From positions 29,304,501 to 29,368,500 of the forward strand of contig JAPQWV010000002.1 of the NCBI GenBank assembly GCA_027422505.1: a DNA stretch of 64,000 bases. Reading direction: 5' to 3'. The first letter of the stretch is position 1. Each line of letters starts with the position of its first letter. The notes under the pieces were generated by a model, which was given only the letters and a program-made list of their open reading frames with translations, was not told the origin of the DNA and made no database searches. This DNA comes from Craterostigma plantagineum. Taxonomy: Eukaryota > Streptophyta > Magnoliopsida > Lamiales > Linderniaceae. The position numbers were made by a program, and so were the translations under genes. Below, one piece after another: positions 11,893-26,179 of this stretch.

Positions 11893-14800
11893 CTATTTGA
11901 GCTTAATAATTGCTAATCGGTCACGGATATCACAAAATCTACTCTCAATAAGGGGTTTCGTGAAGATATCAGCCAAGTGATCATTAGTTCTTATGAAGTT
12001 CACGCTGATATTCCCTTTCTGAACATGATCTCGAATAAAACGATGTTTCACCTCTATATGCTTAGTTTGAGAGTGGTGTACGGGATTCTTAGTGATACTA
12101 ATGGCGCTAGTGCTATCACAAAAAATGGGAATTTGATCATATCTTAAACCGTAATCACTCAAGGTCTGTTTCATCCAAAGGATTTACTGAAAACAACTTC
12201 CTAAGGCCATATATTCTGCTTCGGTTGTGGATAGGGCCACGGCATTTTGTTTTCGACTGGACCAAGTTACAAGGGAATTCCCTAGTATTTGGCAAGTACC
12301 ACTAGTGCTTTTCCTATCTTCCCTAGAACCGGCATAATCCGCGTCCGAGTATCTCATTAATGGGAATTCCTTGGAATTTGGATACCACATACCATGATTG
12401 ATTGTTCCTTCAAATATCTAAGTATTCGCTTGACTGCTGTCAAGTGAGATTCCCTAGGACTCGATTGATATCTAGAACATAGACCAGTAGCAAACATAAT
12501 ATCGGGTCTGCTTGCCGTGAGGTATAGCAAACTTCTGATCATACCTCTATACTTAGTTTGGTCAAAAGGCATACCTTGTTCATCACTGACAATTTTAGCG
12601 GTCTGATGCATAGGAGTGGGAAGTACCTTGGAATCAGCCATTCCGAATTTAGTAGTTCCTTCGTGTACTTAGTTTGAGATATGAATGTTCCCGTATCCAA
12701 TTGCTTGATTGGCAATCCAAGGAAGTACGTCAGTTCTCCCATTAGGCTCGTATCAAATTCCTGTTGCATAGACTTAGAAAAATTCTCGCAAAGAGTGATG
12801 TCAGTGCTACCAAATATGATATCATCAACGTATATCTGCACAAGTAGTATGTGATTCCCTTCGCACTTTATAAACAGAGTGTTATCTATTGTTCCTGTTG
12901 TAAAGCCCATGTCTAGCAAAAACCTACTCAATCTTTCATACCATGCCCTAGGTGCCTGTTTTAAACCATATAAAGCTTTGTTTAATTTAAAGACGTGATT
13001 TGAAAATTCTTCTTTTTCAAAACCGGGAGGTTGTTCGACAATGACTTCCTCATTTATAAAACCATTTAAAATGCACTTTTCACGTCCATTTGAAAAAAGC
13101 TTAAATCTTTTAAAAGATGCATATGCAAGCAAAATGCGTATAGACTCGAGCCTAGCTACGGGTGCAAAGGTTTCTTTAAAATCTATACCTTCTTCTTGGG
13201 AATAACCTTTGGGAACTAACCTAGCCTTATTTCGTGTTACGTTACCGTTCTCGTCCAGTTTGTTGCGAAACACCCACTTCGTGCCTATTATTGACTTGTC
13301 GTTAGGTCTTTCCACAAAAGTCCACACCTGGCTCTTTTCGAATTGTGCTAACTCTTCTTCCATGGCAATCACCCATGATTCATCGTTAAGCGCTTCATTC
13401 ACTGTCTTAGGTTCCATGGTAGACAACAACACGTCATGTGATTCCTCAGCAATATCGTTTCGTGCAGTTGCTCTCGTTTTGATCCCTGAAGTGATATTCC
13501 CTATGACTTGTTCAGTGGGATGGCTGGAAGCATGTTTGAATTTTCTGCGGTGTTGTTCTTCTGAAGCCCCAGGTTCCTCTGACTCAGTGTCTAGTTCCAA
13601 CGGAATTGCGTTCGTTCCTTTGTCAGTAACCTGTATATCTGCAGGAGACACAACTATACCTTCCTCAGTAGCATCGCCGTTAGGAAATTCATCAAACGTA
13701 ACATGCACAAGTTGTTGAACAGTGTTCTTCCTGTTATTAAACACTAAGCTTTGGAATGAAGGCTGTAACCTAGGAATATCCCTACATCTACCTAGGAATC
13801 GAATTTTCCTCTTTTATCCCTATCATTCAAAATGAAACATTTGCAACCAAATACATGGAAATATCCTATGTTAGGGGTTTTATCATTCCAAAGTACATAG
13901 GAAGTTCTCTTAATAATCGGTCTAAGGAAAATCCTATTCGAGACATAACATGCCGTACTAACTGTTTCGGCCCAAAAATGTTTTGGAGTATTATATTCGC
14001 TCAGCATAGTCCTACCCATTTCTTGTAATACTCTATTTTTCCTCTCGACCACTCCATTCTATTGAGGCGTAATAGGGGCTGAAAAATTATGACTATAACT
14101 ATTTTCATCACAAAAAGATGCAAAGGATTTACTATCAAATTCTAGACCGTTATCACTCCTAATCTTACGGACCTTCATCTCTTTCTCATTTTCTAGCTTC
14201 TTAATCAGTGGCGCAAGATTATCTAAAGCCTCACTTTTGTGCGCAAGAAATAAGACCCATGTGTACATAGTATAGTCGTCTACGATAACAAAGGCATATC
14301 GTTAACCTTTCAATGACATAACCTGTACCGGACCAAAAAGGTCAAGATGTAGCAGTTCCAATGGTCTGGACGTAGAGATCACATTCTTAGGTTTAAAGGA
14401 CGTCTTGGTCTGTTTCCCCATTTGGCACGCTTTACAGATTCTGTCATTGGTGGCTTTCATATCTGGAATACCTCTCACCAATTCATTGCATGATATGTGA
14501 GACATCAGTTCCATGTTAGCATGTCCCAGACGTCTATGCCATAACCATGTGATATCCTGCATAACTGCTAGACACTTGACATTTTGGTTAGCAATATCAT
14601 CAAGAGTGATGCAGTAAATGTTACCATGCCTGGATGCCCTAAACACGATCTCATCATCCTTTTTAACAAAGCACTTATCTTTGGCGAAAGCTACGACATA
14701 TCCATCATCACATAATTGACTATTGCTAATTAAATTATGTTCTAAGTTCCTAACAAACCATACGTTATCTATAGTGATATTTAAATTGTTACCGACAGTT

Positions 14801-15843
14801 CCAACTCCCACGATCTTGGCTTTTGCGTAGTTGGCGTATGAAACGTATCCTCCATCAACCGCCTTTAACGACCCAAAATTACCTATATCACCTGTCATGT
14901 GGCCGGAGCACTCGCTGTCGAGGTACCACCTACTTTTCTTACTGGGATTCTTCCTTCGTACCTGTAAAAAAGTTATTCTTCTGAGGTCCCCAATTTTTGT
15001 TGGGTCCTAACATGTTAGCGGGAAAATAACTTCTGTTAACATGTGTGATATCATTCTGCATAGGCGATGATCTCATGTTAGAATCAGATACAACAGTGGC
15101 ATCTACAGGTGACTTCTTAGGTCTCCAAACATACTTAGCTTTATCAACTTTCTTTAATAGACAGTTGTATGCATAATGATCATTTCTACCACAACAGAAA
15201 CACTTAAACTTAGACACAGAATGTTTAACATGCTTTTCATCAGTGGAATAACCTATCCCTGACCTACCAATGTTGCTAGGAGTATTCAACAGCATGTCTA
15301 GGTTCTGCCTACCCTCAAAGAGTCTATCAACTTTCTGTTTTTTCCTCTCTAAGGAGTTCCTAAGTTCTACAATCTCTCTGGATAAGTCACTGTTTTCTTT
15401 TCTGTTTTCTCACAGTCACAGGGAATTCCCTCTTTCTTAGCAGTAACTAACTCTCCTTTCAAATGTGAGATCTCTAGATCAGCCTCATGTTTTTCCTTAG
15501 CTAGGTGATCTCGCTGCTTTATCAGTTCCTTATTCAAGGAATTTAATGACTTAATCTTTCTTTCTGCTTTTTGAAGTAGATCACATAATTCTTCCTTACT
15601 TTCTTCTATATCAGAAACAGATGAGTCACTTTCATAATCATTGTTGTATAGATTGTTTAAGATATGAATTTTCTCAATGGAGGAAGAGTGAGATACCTGA
15701 TCCTCGTCAGCCATGTAAGCGTGATCCTCGTCCTCGCTTTGTTCTGGTCCAGAGTCATTTGATTCCGTCACCATAGCCTTCTGCTTCCTTGGTTTCTCAT
15801 TGTTGGTTGCTGGGCATTCATGTGCATAATGTTCCGTCACCAT
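11893..15843 (-). pseudogene. Broken copia gag-pol
   Basis: In minus-strand order: a serine/acidic-rich gag tail (15843-15367); a CCHC zinc knuckle (C-x2-C-x4-H-x4-C) near 15200; a protease site near 14919 reading LDSE where the catalytic motif is normally DSG; the pre-integrase HRRLGH motif and integrase core (14898-13792); reverse transcriptase with YVDD (13744-12539); and RNase H (12390-11893) ending in LADIFTKPL. The coding region is split into at least nine blocks by frameshifts and stops. The altered protease residue would by itself be expected to block polyprotein processing. Confidence 0.85.
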
Positions 15844-15848
15844 AGCCT

Positions 15849-15999
15849 TTTAATCACGTTTAAGCGTTTAATCGAACATTTTCACATACTTAAACATCAT
15901 ATAACATGCATATCGAGTTTTCTAATTTGTACCCCCCAATTTACATAATTACTTGGAATAATCAAAACTCTCATAATCATTGGACCAAAACGGTCTACA
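15849..15999 (-). repeat. Truncated 5' LTR of element B (about 151 bp)
   Basis: It matches 9251-9389 of the 3' LTR, ending in the same GGTCTACA and followed by the target duplication. It is joined directly to the gag zinc-knuckle region, so the rest of the LTR, the primer-binding site and the gag N-terminus were lost in one deletion. An 18-bp copy of nearby gag sequence lies at the junction. Confidence 0.85.
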
Positions 16000-16158
16000 A
16001 TAACTTTATTTAGCAACATAACGTTTTGATCTCTCTCCTTGTACTTATTAAAACATATATGTTCTATGAGATTGATACATTCATAAGGGAGAAACTATTC
16101 ACAACTTATCTACCGTTATTGAACCTATATGCTTTTTTATTTCTCGAGTTCTTAGTTC

Positions 16159-17418
16159 TTACAGCTCTGCGTCCATTTTTACTATAAGCTCATGATCTCC
16201 CACCTGCGGCGCCAAAAGAACACCTTTTCGCTGTGGGAGTTGGCTTATCTTCTCCAAATCTTCCTCGTTCAAACTCCATCCATCGAAGATCTGTAGATTT
16301 TCAGACATCCTCGTATTGTTGAAGCTCTTAGCTATGATGCTCACTCCTTGCTGGTAAGCCCACCTCAAAGCAACCTATGACAAACAACATTACTCAAAAT
16401 GGAACAACATGACTCTTTAGTAATAATGATCGAAGTAAAAAAAAAACCTGGGCGGTGGTTTTGTTCTTGGCCTTGGCAATGGCGCTTAATAAATCATTGT
16501 CCACAACTCTATTGTCTCCCCACTTAGTATTGTTAGCGCCGAGCGGAGAGTAACCGCTGACGTGGATGCCCTTTTCGTTACAGAACTCTATCAAGTGCTT
16601 TTGCTGCCACATAGGGTTCACCTCCACCTTTTCCCATCATCATCAAACTTAATAATTCCCTTTATTTACCAATACTATCATATAAATACACACATATGCG
16701 TGTGAGTGTGTGTGTCTGTGTTTTGACTCACTTGATTGAGAGATGGAGGAATCTTAGCAGTCGATAGAACTTCTTCAACGAGCCTACAAGGGAAATTACT
16801 AACGCCAATGCCCTTCGTAAGGCCTAAGTTCTTACACTCTTCCATGGCTGTCCACACGCCTTTTACGTCCAAAGGCTTAACTATCTCCGCCGGGGCGGGC
16901 GGCAACCATATCATCTCAGTGAACCTCAGAGGCCAATGTATCAAATACATGTCCACGTAATCCATCCCAAGATTCCTATCGAAATCAAATCACACTCAAA
17001 TATGCAAACCCTAAAATTATGATCGATCTTTCCATGTGTTGATCGAACCCCAACACCATGTAAGAACGAAAAAGGGGAGGATCTTGAACACTTACTTTAG
17101 GCTCATCTTACAAGCAGAGACAACCTGGGAAGGTTCGGCGAAGCTGCACCAAAGCTTGGTGGTGATGAAGAGTTCTTCCCTCGAATCGATGAGCCCTAGC
17201 TTTATAGCTTCTGCTATGGCTTCGCCTAATGGCTTCTCAGAACCGTAGACAAACGCTGTGTCGAAGTGTCGATAGCCCACTTTGATGGCTTCTATTACAG
17301 CGCTTTTTATGACGTTGGGATCACCGAAGGGAGGGTAAGGACAAGTTCCCATGCCTATAACAGGCATGGGCTTTTCACAGCCTTTTAGGGTTACTTTTGG
17401 GATCGATGGCATAGCCAT
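16159..17418 (-). CDS. Aldo-keto reductase (AKR4-type, codeinone/chalcone reductase-like)
   Basis: Four exons on the minus strand (17418-17096, 16975-16732, 16627-16448, 16374-16159) splice with GT-AG junctions to 320 residues, the normal length for the family. The catalytic tetrad is complete: Asp53 and Tyr58 ([10 protein letters not shown]), Lys88 (ITTKLW) and His121 (LIHWP). GIGVSNF and the C-terminal IAKSFN segment, which contacts the NADPH phosphate in AKRs, are also present. It should be a soluble cytosolic enzyme reducing a carbonyl with NADPH. Plant relatives include chalcone, codeinone and methylecgonone reductases, and substrate cannot be read from sequence. A TATA box lies about 60 bp upstream. 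The gene is divergent from the alkenal reductase to its right, 1.2 kb away. Confidence 0.93.
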
Positions 17419-17475
17419 GTTTGTGATGATAGATTGATTGATAGGCTTGCTTATGATTGCATGTTGTGTGTGTCC

Positions 17476-17483
17476 TTATATAA
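17476..17483 (-). promoter_or_regulatory. TATA box of the aldo-keto reductase gene
   Basis: TTATATAA on the minus strand, 58-65 bp upstream of the start codon, a plausible core promoter with a short 5' UTR. Confidence 0.55.
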
Positions 17484-17499
17484 TGGGAAGGTGACGCTA

Positions 17500-20237
<2,738 letters not shown>

Positions 20238-20993
20238 ATAATTCTCATCGTCGTTTTTCATTTGAATTTGTTGGGGTGCTTTACTTTTTTTCTCGTGGGA
20301 TTTATCGGTATGTTGCTTATTAATGTGTCGCGGTTTCTCATTCCGACTATGTTCAGTATGATTTCAGCGTGCTATATATTCAGTGTGATTCAGTATCATT
20401 ACACGCGACCATGAAAGAAAAAAAGAAAATTCAAACCTTGGAAGAGAGGGGCATACTATCATCGTTCTTGATTCTTTTCTGCTCCATAGATAACAAGTGG
20501 AAGAATTAATTAAGTAACAATGAGATTTACCAGGAATATTATCAGAGGGAGAATGCTGATATGCTGTAATGAAGGACATGATAATTTTCCTCTTTGGATA
20601 TACATCAGCGGAAGGAGACAGTTAACAACTCTAGCTAGGCTGAGACAGCACAGGATTAAAATAAAAGCATGCATTCATAAACAGGCAGAATAAATTAGAA
20701 AAAATAAACAATTAATGCATTGGCCGTCATATATGACCTAAACACTATTATAAGGGAATATATGATCTGCTGAAATGATTGTTGTCCTGATCCATAATTA
20801 CTCAATATTGTAATACAATATTAGTTTAGACTTTATGCAATGGGTTAAACTATGTCGCAAGAGTAAGACCGTGAAAAATAAAGTTTTTATCTTCGACGAA
20901 AACGAACAAATTGTTACTAGGAATAATGTTATTATATGGTCATTCAAGAATTTACCGGTTAAAAGCTTTATTTGGAAAATGTATCAAATCAAT
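20238..20993. other. 3' flank of the alkenal reductase, no gene
   Basis: AT-rich sequence up to the target duplication of the young copia element. It probably includes the 3' UTR of the reductase. No coding exon supported. Confidence 0.6.
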
Positions 20994-20998
20994 GTATT

Positions 20999-21488
20999 TG
21001 TTAGGTGAGCTTGTGTCACATGGTCTTTGACCATTCAAAGTTCAACAAAGCAACTACAATTTGTTAGGTGACCACGTGGGATGACAAAGCAAAGAAGAAC
21101 AACGAAAGCTGCGCCGATATTATTATTCAAAAGTGGACTGCTACTTTATTTTTCATTTGTTTACACTGACGAGGGAGCACGGACGATTGCCTATAAATAG
21201 GTTTCACTCGACGAAGGATAAAAATACACCACCTCTGATATTTCCTCCGATCATTATATTTCTAGCCTCTTTCTCCTAGTTGTAGTTGCTTTTATACCAC
21301 GTCAGTGTACGTGTCTGTAGTCTCTCCACATAATAAAGAAGTTCTACCCTCCGGCCCGTGGACGTAGGTCATTCTGACCGAACCACGTAAATCTCGTGTC
21401 ACTGTCCAAATATTATTTTTGTCTCTTTTATTTATTATCGTCATTTTTCGGGCAAAATAATTATCGGGGATTTCCGCATATCCTAACA
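20999..21488 (+). repeat. 5' LTR of element C (490 bp)
   Basis: Begins TGTTAGGTGAGC and ends ATATCCTAACA. CTATAAATAG near 21191-21200 is a good TATA box for the element's promoter. It is about 99% identical to the right LTR. Confidence 0.93.
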
Positions 21489-21490
21489 AA

Positions 21491-21503
21491 TTGGTATCAG
21501 AGC
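21491..21503 (+). other. Primer-binding site of element C
   Basis: TTGGTATCAGAGC, complementary to initiator tRNA-Met, two bases after the 5' LTR. Confidence 0.9.
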
Positions 21504-21528
21504 CAACCCGATTTATTTTTTAGCCACC

Positions 21529-23181
21529 ATGACGATAACAAAAATGTCAATTGAAAAGTTCGACAGAAATGTCAACTTTGCAATGTGGAGCCTCCAGATG
21601 GAGGCCATACTCATTCAAGACGGTTGCGAGGTGGCACTTGAAGGCGCAAAGAAGAAACCAACCGAAATGAAGGACGATCAATTTAATGAATTGGACAAGA
21701 AAGCCAGATCGGCTATTATATTAAATCTCTCTTACGAGGTTTTACAAGAAGTTGCCACGGAGACGACGGCCATGGGTATGTGGGATGTGCTAAAAGCTAT
21801 CTACATGAAGAAAACTAAGGAGAATCGGCTTTATTTAAAGCAGAAGCTATACAATATGAAAATGACGAAAGGTACTTTGGACTATATTCATTCTGATGTA
21901 TGGGGTCCTTCTCGTGTTCCGTCCAAAGGTGGTGCAAGATATATGTTGACTTTCATCGATGATTTTTCGAGGAAAGTGTGGGTCTATTTTCTTAAGCAGA
22001 AAAGTGAGGTTTTCCTAACATTTAAACAATGGAAAGCTTTGATTGAAAAGCAGACTGGAAAACAGATCAAGCGGTTGCGGACAGATAATGGCTTAGAATT
22101 TTGTGGAAGCGAGTTCAACGAATTTTGCAAGAATGAAGGTATTGCTCGACATCACACTGTTCGAATGACGCCTCAACAAAATGGTGTTGCCGAGCGCATG
22201 AACCGGACGCTTCTAGAGAGAGCTCGATGTATGATCTCCAACGCTGGGTTGACAAATGATTTTTGGGCTGACGCTATCGCCGCAGCATGTTATATTGTTA
22301 ACCGTTCACCGTGTTCACCGATCAATTTCAAGACTCCTGAGGAAGTATGGTCAGGTACTCCTGCTGATTACTCCAACTTAAGAATATTTGGGTGCCCAGC
22401 TTATATGCACGTAAACGAGGGAAAGTTAGAGCCTAGAGCTAAGAAATGTATTTTTCTCGGTTACGCTTCAGGGGTGAAAGGATATAGATTATATAATCCT
22501 GATCCCAAGTCACCCAAATTCATAATTAGCAGAGATGTTACATTTGACGAGTCTTCTATGTTACATCCTTCGAAAGAGTCTACTGATTTTTCTAATCAAG
22601 AAAAGAAGGATAGTGTACACAGCGAGGTGGAGCTCGAGATCAACAAAGATCATTCAGATGACCCTGCTACGAGTTCAACGGATCAAGAGGACGAGCCAGA
22701 ACCTGATTCAGATCCTGTTGAAGATGAAAGTATCAAGCAGGAATATTCTATAGCCAGAGATAGGGAGAGACGAGAGATTCGACTACCACAGCGGTACGTA
22801 AATTTAGTTTCGTACGCTTTATCAGTGGCACAAGAAACAGGTGGAGGCGGCGAACCTTCTACCTATTTGGAGGCAATAAGCGATGATAATTCTGATAAGT
22901 GGCTGGTAGCGATGAATGAAGAAATGGAGTCTCTGCACAAGAATGGTACTTGGATTCTTGTGCCGCCGCCGAAGAAAAAGAAAATAGTCGGATGTAAGTC
23001 GGTCTTCAAAAAGAAAGAAGGTTTATCTGGTTCTGATGATGCAAGGTATAAGGCACAATTAGTCGCGAAGGCTATAGTCAGGTACAAGGTGTTGATTTTA
23101 ATGTTGTATTCTCACCTGTCGTTAGACATAGCTCTATTCGTGTATTACTTGCATTCGTTGCCATGTATGATTTGGAGTTAG
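21529..23181 (+). pseudogene. gag N-terminus fused to integrase and start of RT (element C)
   Basis: An ATG at 21529 opens a Tnt1-type gag (FDRNVNFAMWSLQME, then YLKQKLY). After about 115 residues the frame passes directly into integrase (LDYIHSDVWGP, with the core residues in IDDFSRKVW, LRTDNGLEF and the Glu after QQNGVAER). The CCHC knuckle, protease and integrase HHCC finger are absent. The junction, near 21868-21882, falls where gag and integrase of this family both carry a T-x-GT motif, which suggests deletion through short homology. The frame enters the reverse transcriptase start and is lost at a one-base deletion near 23075. Confidence 0.88.
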
Positions 23182-24419
23182 AACAGCTTGACGTCAAGAC
23201 GACGTTCTTACATGGCGATTTAGATGAACAGATTTATATGAAGAAACCTGAAGGCTTCATAGTTGAAGGCAAGGAAGACCAAGTTTGTTTACTGAAGAAA
23301 TCCTTATACGGATTAAAGCAGTCTCCAAGACAGTGGTATAAACAGTTTGATTCTTTCATGTTGGGTCATGGTTTCTCCAGGAGCAAGTATGATAGTTGTG
23401 TTTACTTCCGGAAGTTAAATGACAGTTCGTTCATTTATCTATTGTTATATGTTGATGACGTGCTCATTGCGGCTAAGAATCTTGCAGAAATTCACCAGTT
23501 GAAGGCCTTATTGAATGGTGAATTTGAGATGAAAGATTTGGGAGCAGCTAAGAAGATTCTTGGTATGGAGATTAGACGTGATAGAGGAGTTGATAAGTTA
23601 CACCTGACCCAGGAAAGTTACCTCAAGAAGGTTTTGGAGAGATTTGGCATGAGCGATGCCAAACCAGTCAGCACTCCTCTTGCTAGCCATTTTAGGCTAA
23701 GCGCTGCTCAGTCACCATCATCAGAAGAGGAAGAAGCGTACATGGCACGGGTTCCTTACTCGAGTGCAGTCGGCAGTATTATGTATGCAATGGTATGTAC
23801 ACGTCCTGATATTTCACAGCCTGTTAGTGTTGTTAGCAGGTATATGGCTAACCCAGGGAAAGAACACTGGCAAGCAGTGAAATGGATTCTCAGATACTTG
23901 AAGGGTACTCTAAGCACCCGTTTGGAGTTTGGCAGAAACAGTGATACTCTTGTTGGCTTCGTCGATTCAGACTACGCAGGTGATCTCGATAAACGACGAT
24001 CTCTTACTGGTTATGTATTTTGTATTGGAGGTTGTGCAGTTAGCTGGAAAGCTACTCTACAGCACGTAGTGGCGTTGTCTACTACTGAAGCAGAATACAT
24101 GGCGATTACTGATGCGATCAAGGAAGCATTATGGTTGACAGGGTTATTCAGTGAATTAACTCAGAATCAGGGAGTTATTACGATTTTCTGTGATAGTCAA
24201 AGTGCGATTCATTTGACCAAGGATCAGATGTATCACGAAAGGACTAAGCATATTGATATTAAGTATCATTTCATTCGTGATATTATTGCAGATAAAAAGG
24301 TGTTCATCAAGAAGATCAACACGAAGGATAATCTTGCAGATACGTTTACGAAAGCTCTTCCAGTTTCCAAGTTCAAGCATTGCTTGGACTTGATTAGTGT
24401 TCTAAAATTGGTGGACTAG
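23163..24419 (+). pseudogene. Reverse transcriptase-RNase H part of element C
   Basis: This frame continues the polyprotein after the single-base deletion near 23075. It contains QLDVKTTFLHGDL, the catalytic YVDDVLI box, LKQSPRQWY and the RNase H segments DSDYAGD, STTEAEY and TKHIDIKYHFIRD. It is uninterrupted to the stop at 24419, about 100 bp before the 3' LTR. Only the upstream frameshift separates it from the gag-integrase frame. Confidence 0.9.
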
Positions 24420-24505
24420 CCCGTCGGGGCTATGGACGGAGGGAGACAGAGATAGTAACTAAAGGTGTTACTAATTTTAGGTGGAGTAATTTTCGAAATC
24501 AAGCT

Positions 24506-24518
24506 CAAGGTGGAGATT
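24506..24518 (+). other. Polypurine tract of element C
   Basis: CAAGGTGGAGATT directly precedes the TG of the 3' LTR. Confidence 0.85.
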
Positions 24519-25011
24519 TGTTAGGTGAGCTTGTGTCACATGGTCTTTGACCATTCAAAGTTCAACAAAGCAACTACAATTTGTTAGGTGACCACGTGGG
24601 ATGACAAAGCAAAGAAGAACAACGAAAGCTGCGCCGATATTATTATTCAAAAGTGGACTGCTACTTTATTTTTCATTTGTTTACACTGACGAGGGAGCAC
24701 GGACGATTGCCTATAAATAGGCTTCACTCGACGAAGGATAACAATACACCACCTCTGATATTTCCTCCGATCATTATATTTCTAGCCTCTTTCTCCTAGT
24801 TGTTGTAGTTGCTTTTATACCACGTCAGTGTACGTGTCTGTAATCTCTCCACATAATAAAGAAGTTCTACCCTCCGACCCGTGGACGTAGGTCATTCTGA
24901 TCGAACCACGTAAATCTCGTGTCACTGTCCAAATATTATTTTTGTCTCTTTTATTTATTATCGTCATTTTTCGGGCAAAATAATTATCGGGGATTTCCGC
25001 ATATCCTAACA
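24519..25011 (+). repeat. 3' LTR of element C (493 bp)
   Basis: Same ends as the 5' LTR. It differs by about five substitutions and one extra TTG trinucleotide near 24802, and is followed by the GTATT duplication. Confidence 0.93.
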
Positions 25012-25016
25012 GTATT

Positions 25017-26179
25017 TATTTCCTTTAGTTTATCACTGTACTTTTCTATATAAAGCCCAAATTAAATATACGTCCCACGTCCACATACTAAAACAAGCCC
25101 GGCCTGTAATAACTTAGCTTGTTGACCGTCGTCGTCCTTCTTACGATCAAGTAAAATTGAAATGAAGATATAAAAGAAATAATTTGAATATGAATTATAT
25201 GATGAAGTGATGGTTATCCAAATGGAATCGATGTGTCATTCACATTCTTGTATTTGTTTTCAAAAATGGATATTGATATATGATTCCATTGTTGCTGAAA
25301 TTGAAGCTTATTCGAGTAAAAGGCGTGCCTTTTTGCATCAACAATCAAGTTTTTTTTCGCCACTAGCGTCACTTTTCTTATCAACAAACGCGTACTCTCT
25401 CTCTCTCTCTAAGATATTTTTCATTTTCCTTTTTTTTTATTTCTTTCTTCTGAAAATAGGATAAGAGCAAGAGATTTCTCTTTTTCAAACTCTATGGATG
25501 GATAAAGTGGTATATCCCTAAATTCGTATTATGAGGCTCAAGATTTTTTCAGTAGTTAGCCAAGATAACAAGTAGCCTAGCCCATAAATTATCTTTGGGC
25601 GATAGTCCTGGAGTTTTAGATTCATTAGAAAATCATCCTACTATTTCAGTTTTTGTCAAATTGGTCCCTCGATTCAATTCTTATCTTAGTCATATCTTTT
25701 GCTGTCTGTTGTCGACGATTTTATTAGTAAAGGCTTCGTTATACAAATAAAATACCAACCCTGCATGTATTATTTGGGGCAATTTGACATTAAATTCAAA
25801 CTATATGGACTACTTTGATATTTAGGCCTGTATTTGGGGCTGAAAAATAATTTTCGGAGTTGAGCTACAAATATCCTTCATTACATAGAGAGACGCACAC
25901 GTCACAGAGAGTTCGCTGAGGGGGAGATGGCGGATATTACAAGAACACAAATTTTAACCACAACCAAACAAAAAATCACAATGCTTTTCTCGAGCTGTAT
26001 ATTATCTCCCTCACCTTCCTCATTTATACCTTCTCTATTCAACTCCTTTCTCTAGTATTTGCTTCAATCCGAAAACCCTTTAAGCTTTTGCTGGAATTGC
26101 TTAGAGCTTCTTTTTTGTTTAGCATTTGATTATCAGCACACCAGCAAATTTCGAGCTGATCGATAATCATACATAGAAA
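25017..26179. other. Intergenic region and promoter of ACR11
   Basis: No coding exon is visible. The last few hundred bases, with CT-rich sequence and a TTATACC run near 26022-26028, should contain the ACR11 promoter and 5' leader. Confidence 0.5.

Larger units (their letters stand above)
7686..15999 (-). mobile_element. Sirevirus-like Ty1/copia element (element B), 5'-deleted
   Basis: The element is bounded by a perfect 5-bp target duplication ATAAC (7681-7685 and 16000-16004). Its order on the minus strand is: 151-bp remnant of the 5' LTR, gag remnant with zinc knuckle, protease, integrase, reverse transcriptase, RNase H, an extra ORF, polypurine tract, and a full 1704-bp 3' LTR. A long LTR and an additional ORF after pol are features of the Sirevirus branch of copia. 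Primer-binding site, most of the 5' LTR and the gag N-terminus are missing, and pol contains several stops and frameshifts, so it cannot move on its own. Confidence 0.85.
20999..25011 (+). mobile_element. Young Ty1/copia (Tork/Tnt1-like) element C, internally deleted
   Basis: Two nearly identical LTRs (20999-21488 and 24519-25011) bound the element, and a perfect 5-bp duplication GTATT flanks it (20994-20998, 25012-25016). A primer-binding site and a polypurine tract are in place. The LTRs differ by about five substitutions and one 3-bp indel, which implies a recent insertion. The interior lacks the gag C-terminus, zinc knuckle, protease and the N-terminal part of integrase, and carries one further frameshift. 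It is defective, yet its cis signals look complete, so it might still be mobilised in trans. Confidence 0.93.

Noticed and set aside
21529..24419. A functional autonomous copia polyprotein
   Set aside because: Protease, zinc knuckle and integrase finger are missing and a one-base deletion lies in reverse transcriptase.
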